Positions 1 to 5,390 of a stretch of DNA of 5,390 nucleotides are shown here, one piece after another. Below the pieces are notes generated by a model, which was not told where the DNA came from, did not search any database, and was given only the letters and a program-made list of their open reading frames with translations. The translations under genes were made by a program, and so were the position numbers. The stretch is from Candidatus Zixiibacteriota bacterium (lineage in GTDB: Bacteria; Zixibacteria; MSB-5A5; SM1-73), in the NCBI GenBank assembly GCA_029933635.1, contig JAOZNS010000184.1, positions 1 to 5,390 on the forward strand, written 5' to 3'. The stretch's first letter is position 1. Each line of letters opens with the position of its first letter.

Positions 1-1
1 G

Positions 2-928
2 AACGAAAAAACAACCAAACTTAAACTTAAGGCAGGAGGGAATTACCGACCCAATTTGAAGTTTTCTGGAAGATTTAAATATTTCTTCGAAAACATCGAT
101 AATCCTTTTTCTCCACACGAGCAACTATTTGAGAAAGCGGGAAAGGATATACTGGAAAAGCTTCCAGACAACGGCAAATACTACTATTTTCAGCGAGATG
201 AATTGCGCTATGGGAGTGTAACCAATCAACCATCTAATCTGCACGGTGTAGAGCTTAACTTGAATTTCAGACCAAACCATAAGGTCACTCTCTCGGCAGG
301 CTTAAAAGCCAGCCTGGGAACCAACAACAACACAGATAGCCTGGATTTCGAGCGCACCGAACTTCAGCCTCAGGTTTCGGCAAATTTCGCCCCCACTCCG
401 AAGTGGAATCTGTTTACCAGTTTAGCATACATATACCAGAACTCTAATGGTCTGGCAGCTGTGGCCATGATGGATGGGTGAGGAGGTCATCTTAGCACCA
501 CAGGTAGTGGTGAGCCAAAGCATTATGGTTCATACTTTGCTGAGACCCAGTATCAAAACGAGGCCATTTTATTTTCCGTTGGTATTCTATTTCTGGTCAG
601 CGATAAGGTGAATTTAAGCTTGGATGGAAACTATATCGATAGTAAAGGTAGTTTAAAGATGGGTGAAATACCTGAGGTTCCTCAGGAGGTTACGGACAAC
701 ATTGCCGCTGCAGATTATGATTTCAGCTCAATTAACCAATACTCTGATTTAGCCTACACTCAGTTTAATGTCTCTGCGAGAGCGGAATATATGCTTTCTC
801 CAAGAGTGTCTCTCACAGCAGATGCGATGTATTCTGATTTAAAGGATGACAAAGGATACGTCTACGGGATTGAGACAGGTTCAATGTATGTTATCCGGAC
901 TGGGGTAAAAATCAGGTTCCTGAAGTAA
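2..928 (+). CDS. Outer-membrane beta-barrel protein, C-terminal part, with in-frame TGA (candidate selenocysteine)
   Basis: The reading frame is open from the left window edge (first complete codon at base 2), so the true start and signal peptide lie outside; a TTG at 56 is not needed as a start. The translation is a series of alternating, amphipathic strands rich in Tyr, Asn and aromatic girdle residues (for example LKFSGRFKYFF, VELNLNF, KVTLSAGLKASLG, FNVSARAEYML, MYVIRTGVKIRFLK), with polar loops between, ending in a barrel-like last strand. The segment NYRPNLKFSGRFKYFFENID followed by NPF recalls the repeat style of MtrB/PioB-type porins that sheathe multihaem cytochromes; I infer only a distant relation. 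Codon 160 of the visible part is TGA (479-481, after MMDG). The same frame then continues for 148 codons with the same barrel character (GGHLSTTGSG, later EAILFSVGILFLV) to TAA. A SECIS-like hairpin follows the TGA, so readthrough as selenocysteine is plausible. The alternatives are a nonsense mutation or a base error. A strong terminator follows, so this is the last gene of its transcript. Barrel assignment is fairly sure; exact family is not. Confidence 0.72.
479..520 (+). promoter_or_regulatory. Candidate bacterial SECIS element with its UGA
   Basis: The UGA is at 479-481. Bases 496-501 (CACCAC) pair perfectly with 507-512 (GUGGUG), leaving the five-base loop AGGUA at 502-506. A lower helix CUU (491-493) with AAG (518-520) is possible across a small internal loop. 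The loop begins 20 bases after the UGA. Bacterial SECIS elements known from formate dehydrogenase and related genes lie directly 3' of the UGA inside the coding frame, with a short stem, the apical loop roughly 16-37 bases downstream and a G in the first two loop positions. The E. coli fdhF loop begins AGGU, as this one does. The bulged U of the E. coli element is not evident here. No sel genes are in the window, so function is inferred. Confidence 0.55.
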
Positions 929-949
929 GATCCAAGCCGATTCCTAATT

Positions 950-989
950 GAAACCGAACGGTTTACAAAAACTGTTCGGTTTCTTTTTT
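950..989 (+). terminator. Rho-independent terminator of the barrel gene
   Basis: Bases 950-964 pair with 969-983 in a 15-bp stem containing one G-U pair, closed by the four-base loop ACAA, and are followed directly by six T residues (984-989). It begins 21 bases after the TAA of the barrel gene and ends that transcript. The stem is A-rich on its left arm, so a weaker terminator in the opposite direction is conceivable, although no minus-strand gene ends here. Confidence 0.9.
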
Positions 990-1188
990 GATGATTCAAC
1001 ATGGCTTATACATTTAATAAACAGTTAGAGGGTGTGCTGGAAATTGGTTAGGGGGAAAAGCATATTCAGAAATCGCAACCACCGAACAAAAAACGCAATC
1101 TTCTGATGCATCGGTATGAGGAAATGTCAAACTTTTCTCTCGTCGCGATATAATAATGTCAGCAGTCTGCAAATAGAATAAGTCGGGC
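990..1188. other. Intergenic stretch without a recognisable gene
   Basis: Between the terminator and the transposase remnant I see no supported gene. An ATG at 1001 opens a 16-codon frame that stops at TAG, with no Shine-Dalgarno site. A TATAAT hexamer lies at 1149-1154, but no convincing -35 box sits 16-18 bases upstream. The left end of the insertion sequence whose transposase start is at 1220 probably falls here, but the boundary cannot be placed without a related intact copy. Confidence 0.4.
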
Positions 1189-1194
1189 TATAAT
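1189..1194 (+). promoter_or_regulatory. -10-like TATAAT of the transposase remnant
   Basis: A perfect TATAAT lies 25 bases before the GTG start at 1220. The -35 region (TCTGCA, 17 bases upstream) is weak. A transcript from this box would begin near 1200-1202, inside the adjacent hairpin, which matters for how the ribosome binding site is exposed. Confidence 0.35.
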
Positions 1195-1214
1195 CATCTC
1201 CTTTCAAGGAGGTG
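1195..1214 (+). promoter_or_regulatory. Hairpin sequestering the transposase ribosome binding site
   Basis: CATCTCCT (1195-1202) pairs with AGGAGGTG (1207-1214) around the loop TTCA, giving 8 bp with one G-U pair. The right arm is the whole Shine-Dalgarno sequence, placed 5 bases before the GTG at 1220. A long readthrough transcript would fold and hide the site. A transcript starting from the TATAAT at 1189 would lack most of the left arm and leave it free. This resembles the protection against outside transcription known for IS10 and IS50. The pairing is seen; its role is inferred. Confidence 0.55.
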
Positions 1215-1219
1215 AAGAA

Positions 1220-1456
1220 GTGTTAAATCCGAGTATGAAAGAAGTGGGGAAGCATAAGGTAATATCGGTGGTAGAGAAAGGGTATCTTAAAGTTAAAGAG
1301 GCTTCAGGGATCTTAGGCGTAAGTGAGCGTCAGGTGCAGGAGATTAAAGGCGCGAGGGAAGAGAAATGATGCAGGAGAAGTAATCCACAAAAGCAAAGGC
1401 AAAAAAAGAGCGCTTTGGCTTACGGATAATATCTGTGACAAGGCCGTCCATATCAG
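1220..1456 (+). pseudogene. Decayed N-terminal fragment of an insertion-sequence transposase
   Basis: Translation starts at GTG 1220 behind AGGAGGTG and reads MLNPSMKEVGKHKVISVVEK, then a helix-turn-helix segment (YLKVKEASGILGVSERQVQE), typical of the DNA-binding start of transposases in the ISNCY-like group (VKEAAEILGLSERQV type). That frame stops at TGA 1367-1369 after 49 residues. The natural continuation is one base over: skipping G1349 after ATT AAA gives ARGKRNDAGEVIHKSKGKKR, which fits the 'GD-GLIHKSRGK' linker expected next. Recognisable similarity fades around 1456. No catalytic DDE domain follows, and the shifted frame runs into the tRNA, so the element is truncated as well as frameshifted. 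The family name is from memory of the motif and is tentative; that it is a transposase start is more secure. Confidence 0.6.
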
Positions 1457-1580
1457 AAGCAGTCAGCCCCGAGGAGAGGAACCTTCTCAACTGCGTGCTT
1501 TCGAACTGTCAAATCATCCACAGAACTCTATATCCCACAACATAGAAACCCTTCGATATACTTGTCGAAGTAAACGAAAA
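1457..1580. other. Non-coding remnant between transposase debris and tRNA-His
   Basis: No gene can be supported. Short open frames exist in all plus frames but lack ribosome binding sites and family character. An inverted repeat CTTCGA/TCGAAG (1551-1556 and 1565-1570, 8-base loop) lies 10 bases beyond the tRNA 3' end and could act as a weak terminator or 3' processing structure for the minus-strand tRNA, but it has no T tract. Confidence 0.3.
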
Positions 1581-1658
1581 TGGGGTGGATGAGGGGATTC
1601 GAACCCCCGACCACCAGGGCCACAACCTGGTGCTCTATCCGGCTGAGCTACATCCACC
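1581..1658 (-). tRNA. tRNA-His (anticodon GTG)
   Basis: On the minus strand the sequence folds as a full cloverleaf. The 7-bp acceptor GTGGATG/CATCCAC spans 1657-1651 and 1591-1585. The D arm contains AGCTCAG...CCGGATAGAGC. The anticodon stem CCAGG/CCTGG encloses loop TTGTGGC with anticodon GTG, and the T arm has GGGGG TTCGAAT CCCC(T). The discriminator is C and CCA is encoded (1583-1581). An extra encoded G (1658) sits before the acceptor and can pair with discriminator C73, the G-1:C73 identity pair of histidine tRNAs. It decodes both His codons. No second tRNA is adjacent. Confidence 0.96.
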
Positions 1659-1679
1659 ACGTACGTCGTGTTAATGGGC

Positions 1680-1708
1680 TATATATGGAAGTTCGGATGT
1701 AACTGCAA
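1680..1708 (-). promoter_or_regulatory. Candidate promoter of tRNA-His
   Basis: On the minus strand TTGCAG (1708-1703) and TATATA (1685-1680) are separated by 17 bases, a fair sigma70-type arrangement, with transcription expected to start near 1673, about 15 bases before the tRNA. The -10 box lies inside an inverted repeat (TATATATGGAAG at 1680-1691 with CTTCTATATATA at 1732-1743, one G-U pair). The inner GGAAGT (1687-1692) can instead pair with ACTTCC (1716-1721). The AT repeats may be only composition. Confidence 0.4.
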
Positions 1709-1786
1709 GTCCTTTACTTCCTCCCGCAAAGCTTCTATATATATGTATAATTCCCATTTTCCTGAAGTCAAGCCCTTTTGAGCCCT

Positions 1787-1819
1787 AAAAATCAGCACCT
1801 AACTTAAATTAGGTGCTGA
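1787..1819 (-). terminator. Rho-independent terminator of ppdK
   Basis: Read on the minus strand, bases 1819-1809 (TCAGCACCTAA) pair perfectly with 1802-1792 (TTAGGTGCTGA) around a six-base loop, followed by TTTTT (1791-1787). It begins 57 bases after the ppdK stop and separates ppdK from the downstream tRNA-His, which therefore needs its own promoter. Confidence 0.85.
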
Positions 1820-1876
1820 GATCTTTGTATTTGTATCAGATGCTTATTTGCTGAAAGAATGGGTTAAAATTTTCAT

Positions 1877-4654
1877 TCATACTGAAGCGTCCTCTATTTT
1901 TCTTCCAATAGCAGCCTGAGCCGCAGCCAAGCGGGCGATGGGAACTCGGTAGGGCGAACAGCTAACGTAATCTAAGCCCGCCTGGTGGCAGAAGACAACG
2001 GAATCCGGATCACCTCCATGTTCGCCACAGATCCCCACCTTCAGGTCCTTCCGGGTCGATCGACCCTTTTTCACTCCCATCTTCACCAATTGTCCCACGC
2101 CCTCCTGATCCAGACTCACAAAAGGATTATGAGCCAAGATCCCCTTGTCGGTATAATATTGTAAGAATTTACCTGCATCATCACGGGAGAAGCCATAGGT
2201 CATCTGGGTGAGGTCATTGGTGCCGAAGGAGAAAAACTCAGCTTCTGTGGCTATCTCGTCTGCTGTCAGGCAGGCTCTTGGGATCTCAATCATGGTTCCA
2301 ACCAGATATTTTATCTTTACCCTATACTTCTTCTGCGTCTGCTCGGCCACGCGCACCACCACCTCCCTTTGATTTCGGAATTCATTGACGTGCCCGACCA
2401 GAGGGATCATCACCTCCGGCAAGACCTTCTTTCCACGTTTGGCTAACTCGCAAGCGGCTTCAAAAATAGCCCGGGCTTGCATCTCGGTGATCTCCGGATA
2501 CATGATTCCCAACCTGCAACCTCGATGTCCCAGCATGGGATTGGTCTCATGAAGTTCCTCAACTCGATTTAAGATCCTTTCCTTTTCCTCGATGAGCGCC
2601 TGATCCGGCTCCTCCTTTGCTTTCAGCTGAGCCAGCTCCTTTATTATCTGCTCTCGATCCGGAAGAAACTCATGCAATGGAGGATCAAGGGTGCGAATGG
2701 TTACCGGCAATCCCTGCATCACCTCGAAGATAGCCTTAAAGTCATTTTTCTGGAAGGGAAGGAGTTTCTCCAAGGCGGCTTGTCTTTCAATTGATGTCTT
2801 TGCCAGAATCATCTCCTGAACTATGGGAAGCCTTTCTTCAGCGAAGAACATGTGCTCGGTTCGGCACAGACCAATGCCCTCAGCCCCGAATTTGATCGCC
2901 TGGGCAGCATCCTTAGGTGTGTCCGCATTGGTTCGCACCTTCAGCTTTCTGATCTGATCGGCCCACTTCATGAACTGACCAAACTCACCGGTGAGCTCCG
3001 GTTCAATGGTGGGAACCTCTCCTAAAATCACCTCGCCGGTGGTTCCATTTAAGGAGATGGTATCCCTCTCTCTGACAATGAGTCCATTTACCATGAATTG
3101 CCTTCTGGCCTCATTGATTTTGATAGCCTCACATCCAACCACGCAACACTTTCCCATGCCCCGTGCCACCACCGCGGCATGGCTGGTCATTCCTCCACGA
3201 GCTGTCAAGATACCTTCGGCCGCGTGCATCCCCTGAATATCATCTGGGTTGGTCTCATGTCGAACCAGAATCACCTTCCTTTTTTCTTGGCTCCACCTGA
3301 TCGCTTCCTCCGCACTGAAGACTACCATTCCGACTGCTGCTCCAGGAGAGGCGGCTAAACCTTTTGCGATCACCCTCACGCTGGCATTGGGATCTATGCG
3401 ACGGTGCAGAAGTTGATTTAGTTGGCTGGGCTCTATCCGATTTATCGCCTCTTCTTTGGTGATCAGTTTCTCCTTCACCATGTCCACGGCAATTTTTACT
3501 GCCGCAGGTGCGGTCCTCTTTCCAGTGCGAGTTTGAAGGAGGTATAACTTACCCTGCTGAACGGTGAATTCAAAATCCTGCATGTCCTTGTAATGTTTCT
3601 CCAGCTTGGAGGTGATGGCTCTCAATTCCTTATATACCTTGGGCATCTGCTCTGCCAGCTTGGAGATGGGCTCAGGTGTTCTGATTCCAGCAACCACATC
3701 CTCCCCCTGGGCGTTGATTAAATACTCTCCATAGAACTCGTTTTCACCGGTGGAGGGATTACGGGTGAAACCCACTCCGGTGGCACAGTCATCCCCCATA
3801 TTACCGAAAACCATTGCCTGCACATTCACCGCCGTGCCTAAGTCACCAGGAATGTTGTTGATCCTTCTATAAGCTATGGCCCGAGGGTTGTTCCAGGATT
3901 TGAACACCGCCTCTATGGTCATCCGAAGCTGTTGGTATGGATCATCGGGAAAGTCCTCTCTGGTTTTCTGTTTTATCTTCGCCTTGAAAGCCTTCACCAG
4001 TTCCTTCAGATCCTCCACCAAAAGGGAGGTATCCTGTTTTATCCGTTTGGCATCCTTTTTCTTTTGCAGTATCTGCTCAAACTCCTCCTTGTCAATAGCT
4101 AAAACCACATTCCCAAACATTTGCACAAACCGTCTATAACTATCATAAACGAATCTTTCATTTCCGGTCTTCTTAATCAAACCGTTTGCGGTTTTATCGT
4201 TTAACCCTAAATTCAATACCGTATCCATCATCCCTGGCATGGAAAACTTGGCTCCCGACCGGACCGAAATCAGAAGTGGGTTCGAGGGATCGCCGAATTT
4301 TGCTCCCACGGACCTCTCCACCCGAGAGAGATACCTTTTAACCTCCCTTTCCAGCAGATTGGGAAGCCTCATGTCATTTTGATAGAACAGCCGACAGGCG
4401 TCGGTGGAAATGGTGAACCCCGGTGGTACCGGGGCGCCAGCATTGGTCATCTCCGCCAGTCCGGCACCTTTACCCCCCAGAATGTCTTTCATTTTGCCAT
4501 TTCCCTCAGCTTTACCGTCGCCGAAGTAATAGATAAACTTCTGCCTCTTTGAGGATATCCCTTTAAATCTCTTAGGTTTTGTGGTTGCTCTTTTTTTTGA
4601 TTGCTTCTTAGCAATTAGTTTCGTCTTCTTTGTTTTTTTTGATGCTCTTTTCAT
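1877..4654 (-). CDS. ppdK: Pyruvate, phosphate dikinase
   Basis: This cytoplasmic enzyme interconverts pyruvate + ATP + Pi and PEP + AMP + PPi, serving gluconeogenesis or, in PPi-linked glycolysis, pyruvate formation. The 925 residues are complete. An ATP-grasp domain spans about 41-380 (GGKGAGLAEM at 60, SVRSGAKFSMPGMMDT at 130, TGVGFTRNPSTGENEFYGE at 292). A phosphohistidine swivel domain spans about 425-545 with GGMTSHAAVVARGMG and catalytic His492. A PEP/pyruvate TIM barrel spans about 560-920. Residues matching those known in Clostridium symbiosum PPDK are all present: Arg598, Arg654, Glu790, Asn813, Asp814 (GTNDLTQ) and catalytic Cys876 (GICGEHGGDP). The usual length is about 870-890, and most of the excess is a lysine-rich N-terminal tail. 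The ATG at 4654 is chosen because GGAGGT lies 5 bases upstream and the next in-frame ATG (Met55) would cut into the ATP-grasp start. It has its own promoter and terminator and no operon partner. Confidence 0.98.
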   Translation of the reverse strand: MKRASKKTKKTKLIAKKQSKKRATTKPKRFKGISSKRQKFIYYFGDGKAEGNGKMKDILGGKGAGLAEMTNAGAPVPPGFTISTDACRLFYQNDMRLPNLLEREVKRYLSRVERSVGAKFGDPSNPLLISVRSGAKFSMPGMMDTVLNLGLNDKTANGLIKKTGNERFVYDSYRRFVQMFGNVVLAIDKEEFEQILQKKKDAKRIKQDTSLLVEDLKELVKAFKAKIKQKTREDFPDDPYQQLRMTIEAVFKSWNNPRAIAYRRINNIPGDLGTAVNVQAMVFGNMGDDCATGVGFTRNPSTGENEFYGEYLINAQGEDVVAGIRTPEPISKLAEQMPKVYKELRAITSKLEKHYKDMQDFEFTVQQGKLYLLQTRTGKRTAPAAVKIAVDMVKEKLITKEEAINRIEPSQLNQLLHRRIDPNASVRVIAKGLAASPGAAVGMVVFSAEEAIRWSQEKRKVILVRHETNPDDIQGMHAAEGILTARGGMTSHAAVVARGMGKCCVVGCEAIKINEARRQFMVNGLIVRERDTISLNGTTGEVILGEVPTIEPELTGEFGQFMKWADQIRKLKVRTNADTPKDAAQAIKFGAEGIGLCRTEHMFFAEERLPIVQEMILAKTSIERQAALEKLLPFQKNDFKAIFEVMQGLPVTIRTLDPPLHEFLPDREQIIKELAQLKAKEEPDQALIEEKERILNRVEELHETNPMLGHRGCRLGIMYPEITEMQARAIFEAACELAKRGKKVLPEVMIPLVGHVNEFRNQREVVVRVAEQTQKKYRVKIKYLVGTMIEIPRACLTADEIATEAEFFSFGTNDLTQMTYGFSRDDAGKFLQYYTDKGILAHNPFVSLDQEGVGQLVKMGVKKGRSTRKDLKVGICGEHGGDPDSVVFCHQAGLDYVSCSPYRVPIARLAAAQAAIGRKIEDASV

Positions 4655-4659
4655 ATCTT

Positions 4660-4665
4660 ACCTCC
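4660..4665 (-). promoter_or_regulatory. Shine-Dalgarno site of ppdK
   Basis: GGAGGT on the minus strand lies 5 bases before the ATG at 4654. It is the only strong ribosome binding site near the beginning of ppdK and supports including the lysine-rich N-terminal extension in the protein. Confidence 0.85.
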
Positions 4666-4688
4666 GGCTTGAGCTTATGAATTCTCAT

Positions 4689-4716
4689 ATAATACGAGCT
4701 TTGCATTAAAAAGCAA
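4689..4716 (-). promoter_or_regulatory. Candidate sigma70-type promoter of ppdK
   Basis: On the minus strand TTGCTT (4716-4711) and TATTAT (4694-4689) are 16 bases apart, and the start site would fall near 4682, leaving a leader of about 28 bases before the ATG. The -10 box matches the consensus in five of six positions; the -35 is moderate. It lies outside the neighbouring insertion-sequence end, so ppdK appears to keep its native promoter. Confidence 0.5.
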
Positions 4717-4740
4717 GATTTTTTTGTTTGGAGGGCAAAA

Positions 4741-4775
4741 GTCCATACTGTCAAGATAATTGTGTAAATTTTATT
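4741..4775 (-). mobile_element. Probable terminal repeat region of an IS256-type element
   Basis: Between the transposase stop and ppdK, the minus strand reads AATTTACACAATTATCTTGA followed by CAGTATGG. A terminal motif of the form TTTACACAA...TTGACA is, from memory, common at IS256/Mutator element ends, and its position just beyond the transposase C-terminus fits. The exact outer boundary (about 4741) and any target duplication cannot be shown because the other end lies outside the window. Confidence 0.5.
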
Positions 4776-4812
4776 TTGGGCATATCCTGTTTTTGATTTA
4801 AGACATAAGCTA

Positions 4813-5390
4813 TTAATCCATATATGATTCTTTCAGCGCTTTTGGGTTGGAGTTGTTAGCTGACCTCATGGGTATTGTTCGCCCTCGTAACTCCTCCAGC
4901 TTGCGTTCGATGGGATTGTTGGTTTTGAGCATGGTACGAATGGGATCAGGATACTCCAAGTAAGTTAGAGAGTATTCAAACCCTTTCAGGAAGTTTCTGA
5001 CCGCCTTAGGCTCTTTTGGTGACCACTTATTACAGAAGAGCTTCAACCTCTTTCTGGCTTGGGTTTGTGTTTGTGCCTCAAAGATATAAAGAGCATCTGA
5101 GATGATCCGGCTGCGATGAGATTTGTTCACCAGATGCTGACCTAAATCTGTGGCTTTGTGAAAGGTACATGGTTGGTGAGCCACCCGAGGAGCCAGTTTG
5201 ATGGCTGTTTCAAACTCATTCAAGGTGTCCTTCCGACTTGTCCGCACAAGGAAGAAAGCAGGAAAAATAAAACTCTCTCTTTCTCCTATTCTGGATTGAT
5301 GAAGCCCACCCACACCAGCCCAGAAAGAAAGATCTTTGAAAAGGAACTTGTCTTTTTGCTTTTCTTTGCTGTATATTGTTATTTGATGTA
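4813..5390 (-). pseudogene. IS256/Mutator-family transposase, C-terminal part, probably defective
   Basis: The frame is open from the right window edge to TAA at 4813-4815; a GTG at 5313 is not a needed start. Family features are the HQPCTFHK segment (the Q-C-x-x-H motif that follows the second catalytic Asp), a helical stretch ending FCNKWSPKEPKAVRNFLKGF, and TMLKTNNPIERKLEELRGRT, the conserved 'R-TTN-IER-N-E-RRRT' block carrying the catalytic Glu. The family's second catalytic Asp in an 'SDG' motif is not visible. Only about 25 residues separate the segment FIFPAFFLVR from the HQPC motif, where roughly twice that is usual, so an internal deletion is likely. The C-terminus (NPKALKESYMD) also seems to end early. 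The terminal repeat region and then ppdK follow. The family call is good; inactivity is inferred. Confidence 0.75.

Noticed and set aside
479..481. Genome-wide recoding of TGA to Trp or Gly
   Set aside because: ppdK encodes its Trp residues with TGG, contains no internal TGA, and ends at the expected C-terminus with TGA, so a standard code fits better. Only local recoding is considered.
608..928. A separate 106-aa gene starting at GTG 608
   Set aside because: It is in the same frame as the upstream barrel segment, no stop lies between 482 and 607, there is no Shine-Dalgarno site before 608, and the translation begins mid-strand. It is the continuation of the barrel gene.
1001..1051. A 16-codon frame MAYTFNKQLEGVLEIG
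   Set aside because: It has no ribosome binding site, lies just after a terminator, and stops early; nothing recognisable continues it.
1149..1154. A second TATAAT upstream of the transposase remnant
   Set aside because: No acceptable -35 hexamer precedes it (TGTCAA at 1125-1130 is a poor match), and it is further from the start than the box at 1189.
1323..1592. An 89-aa plus-strand gene
   Set aside because: Only its first part resembles transposase linker sequence. The frame lacks a start signal, runs through degenerate DNA and ends inside the antisense of tRNA-His.
2991..4139. Three plus-strand open frames (2991-3236, 3098-3358, 3876-4139)
   Set aside because: All lie antisense within ppdK, have no ribosome binding sites and show no family character; they are shadows of the ppdK codons.
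4749..4754. A perfect TTGACA on the minus strand pointing at ppdK from the insertion-sequence end
   Set aside because: IS256-type ends can form hybrid promoters, but 16-18 bases downstream there is only CCAAAC-like sequence and no -10 box. The TTGCTT/TATTAT pair nearer ppdK is a better promoter.
1..5390. CRISPR arrays, long direct repeats or riboswitches
   Set aside because: No regularly spaced repeats and no recognisable riboswitch core were found on either strand by eye.

Overview
The window looks like a bacterial chromosome segment of moderate base composition, from an organism with an outer membrane (a beta-barrel protein at the left edge) and the standard genetic code. ppdK encodes Trp with TGG and itself ends in TGA. 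Nothing here fixes the phylum. An outer-membrane barrel next to insertion-sequence debris and a bacterial-type PPDK would suit an uncultured Gram-negative anaerobe, but that is a guess.

Layout from left to right. (1) Positions 2-928 (+) hold the C-terminal 308 codons of an outer-membrane beta-barrel protein, resembling porins that accompany multihaem cytochromes. The frame is interrupted once, by a TGA at 479-481, and continues in the same frame to a TAA followed by a strong intrinsic terminator. Just after the TGA is a hairpin (6-bp stem, loop AGGUA) with the spacing and loop bases of a bacterial SECIS element, so the TGA may encode selenocysteine. This is the most interesting signal in the window. 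(2) Positions 1189-1456 (+) hold the decayed 5' end of an insertion-sequence transposase. It keeps a -10-like box, a hairpin hiding the ribosome binding site, a helix-turn-helix start and one frameshift. (3) tRNA-His(GTG) lies on the minus strand at 1581-1658 with a candidate promoter. (4) Positions 1877-4654 (-) hold a complete ppdK (pyruvate, phosphate dikinase, 925 aa) with its own promoter, Shine-Dalgarno site and terminator and an unusual lysine-rich N-terminal extension. (5) Positions about 4741-5390 (-) hold the end of an IS256/Mutator-type element with a probably defective transposase that runs off the window.

The genes do not form one operon. The barrel gene ends a plus-strand unit. 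ppdK is a single-gene minus-strand unit between two insertion-sequence remnants, and the tRNA is a separate minus-strand unit beyond the ppdK terminator. The only pathway that can be stated firmly is PEP/pyruvate interconversion by PPDK. Any link between the barrel protein and extracellular electron transfer or selenium is inferred.
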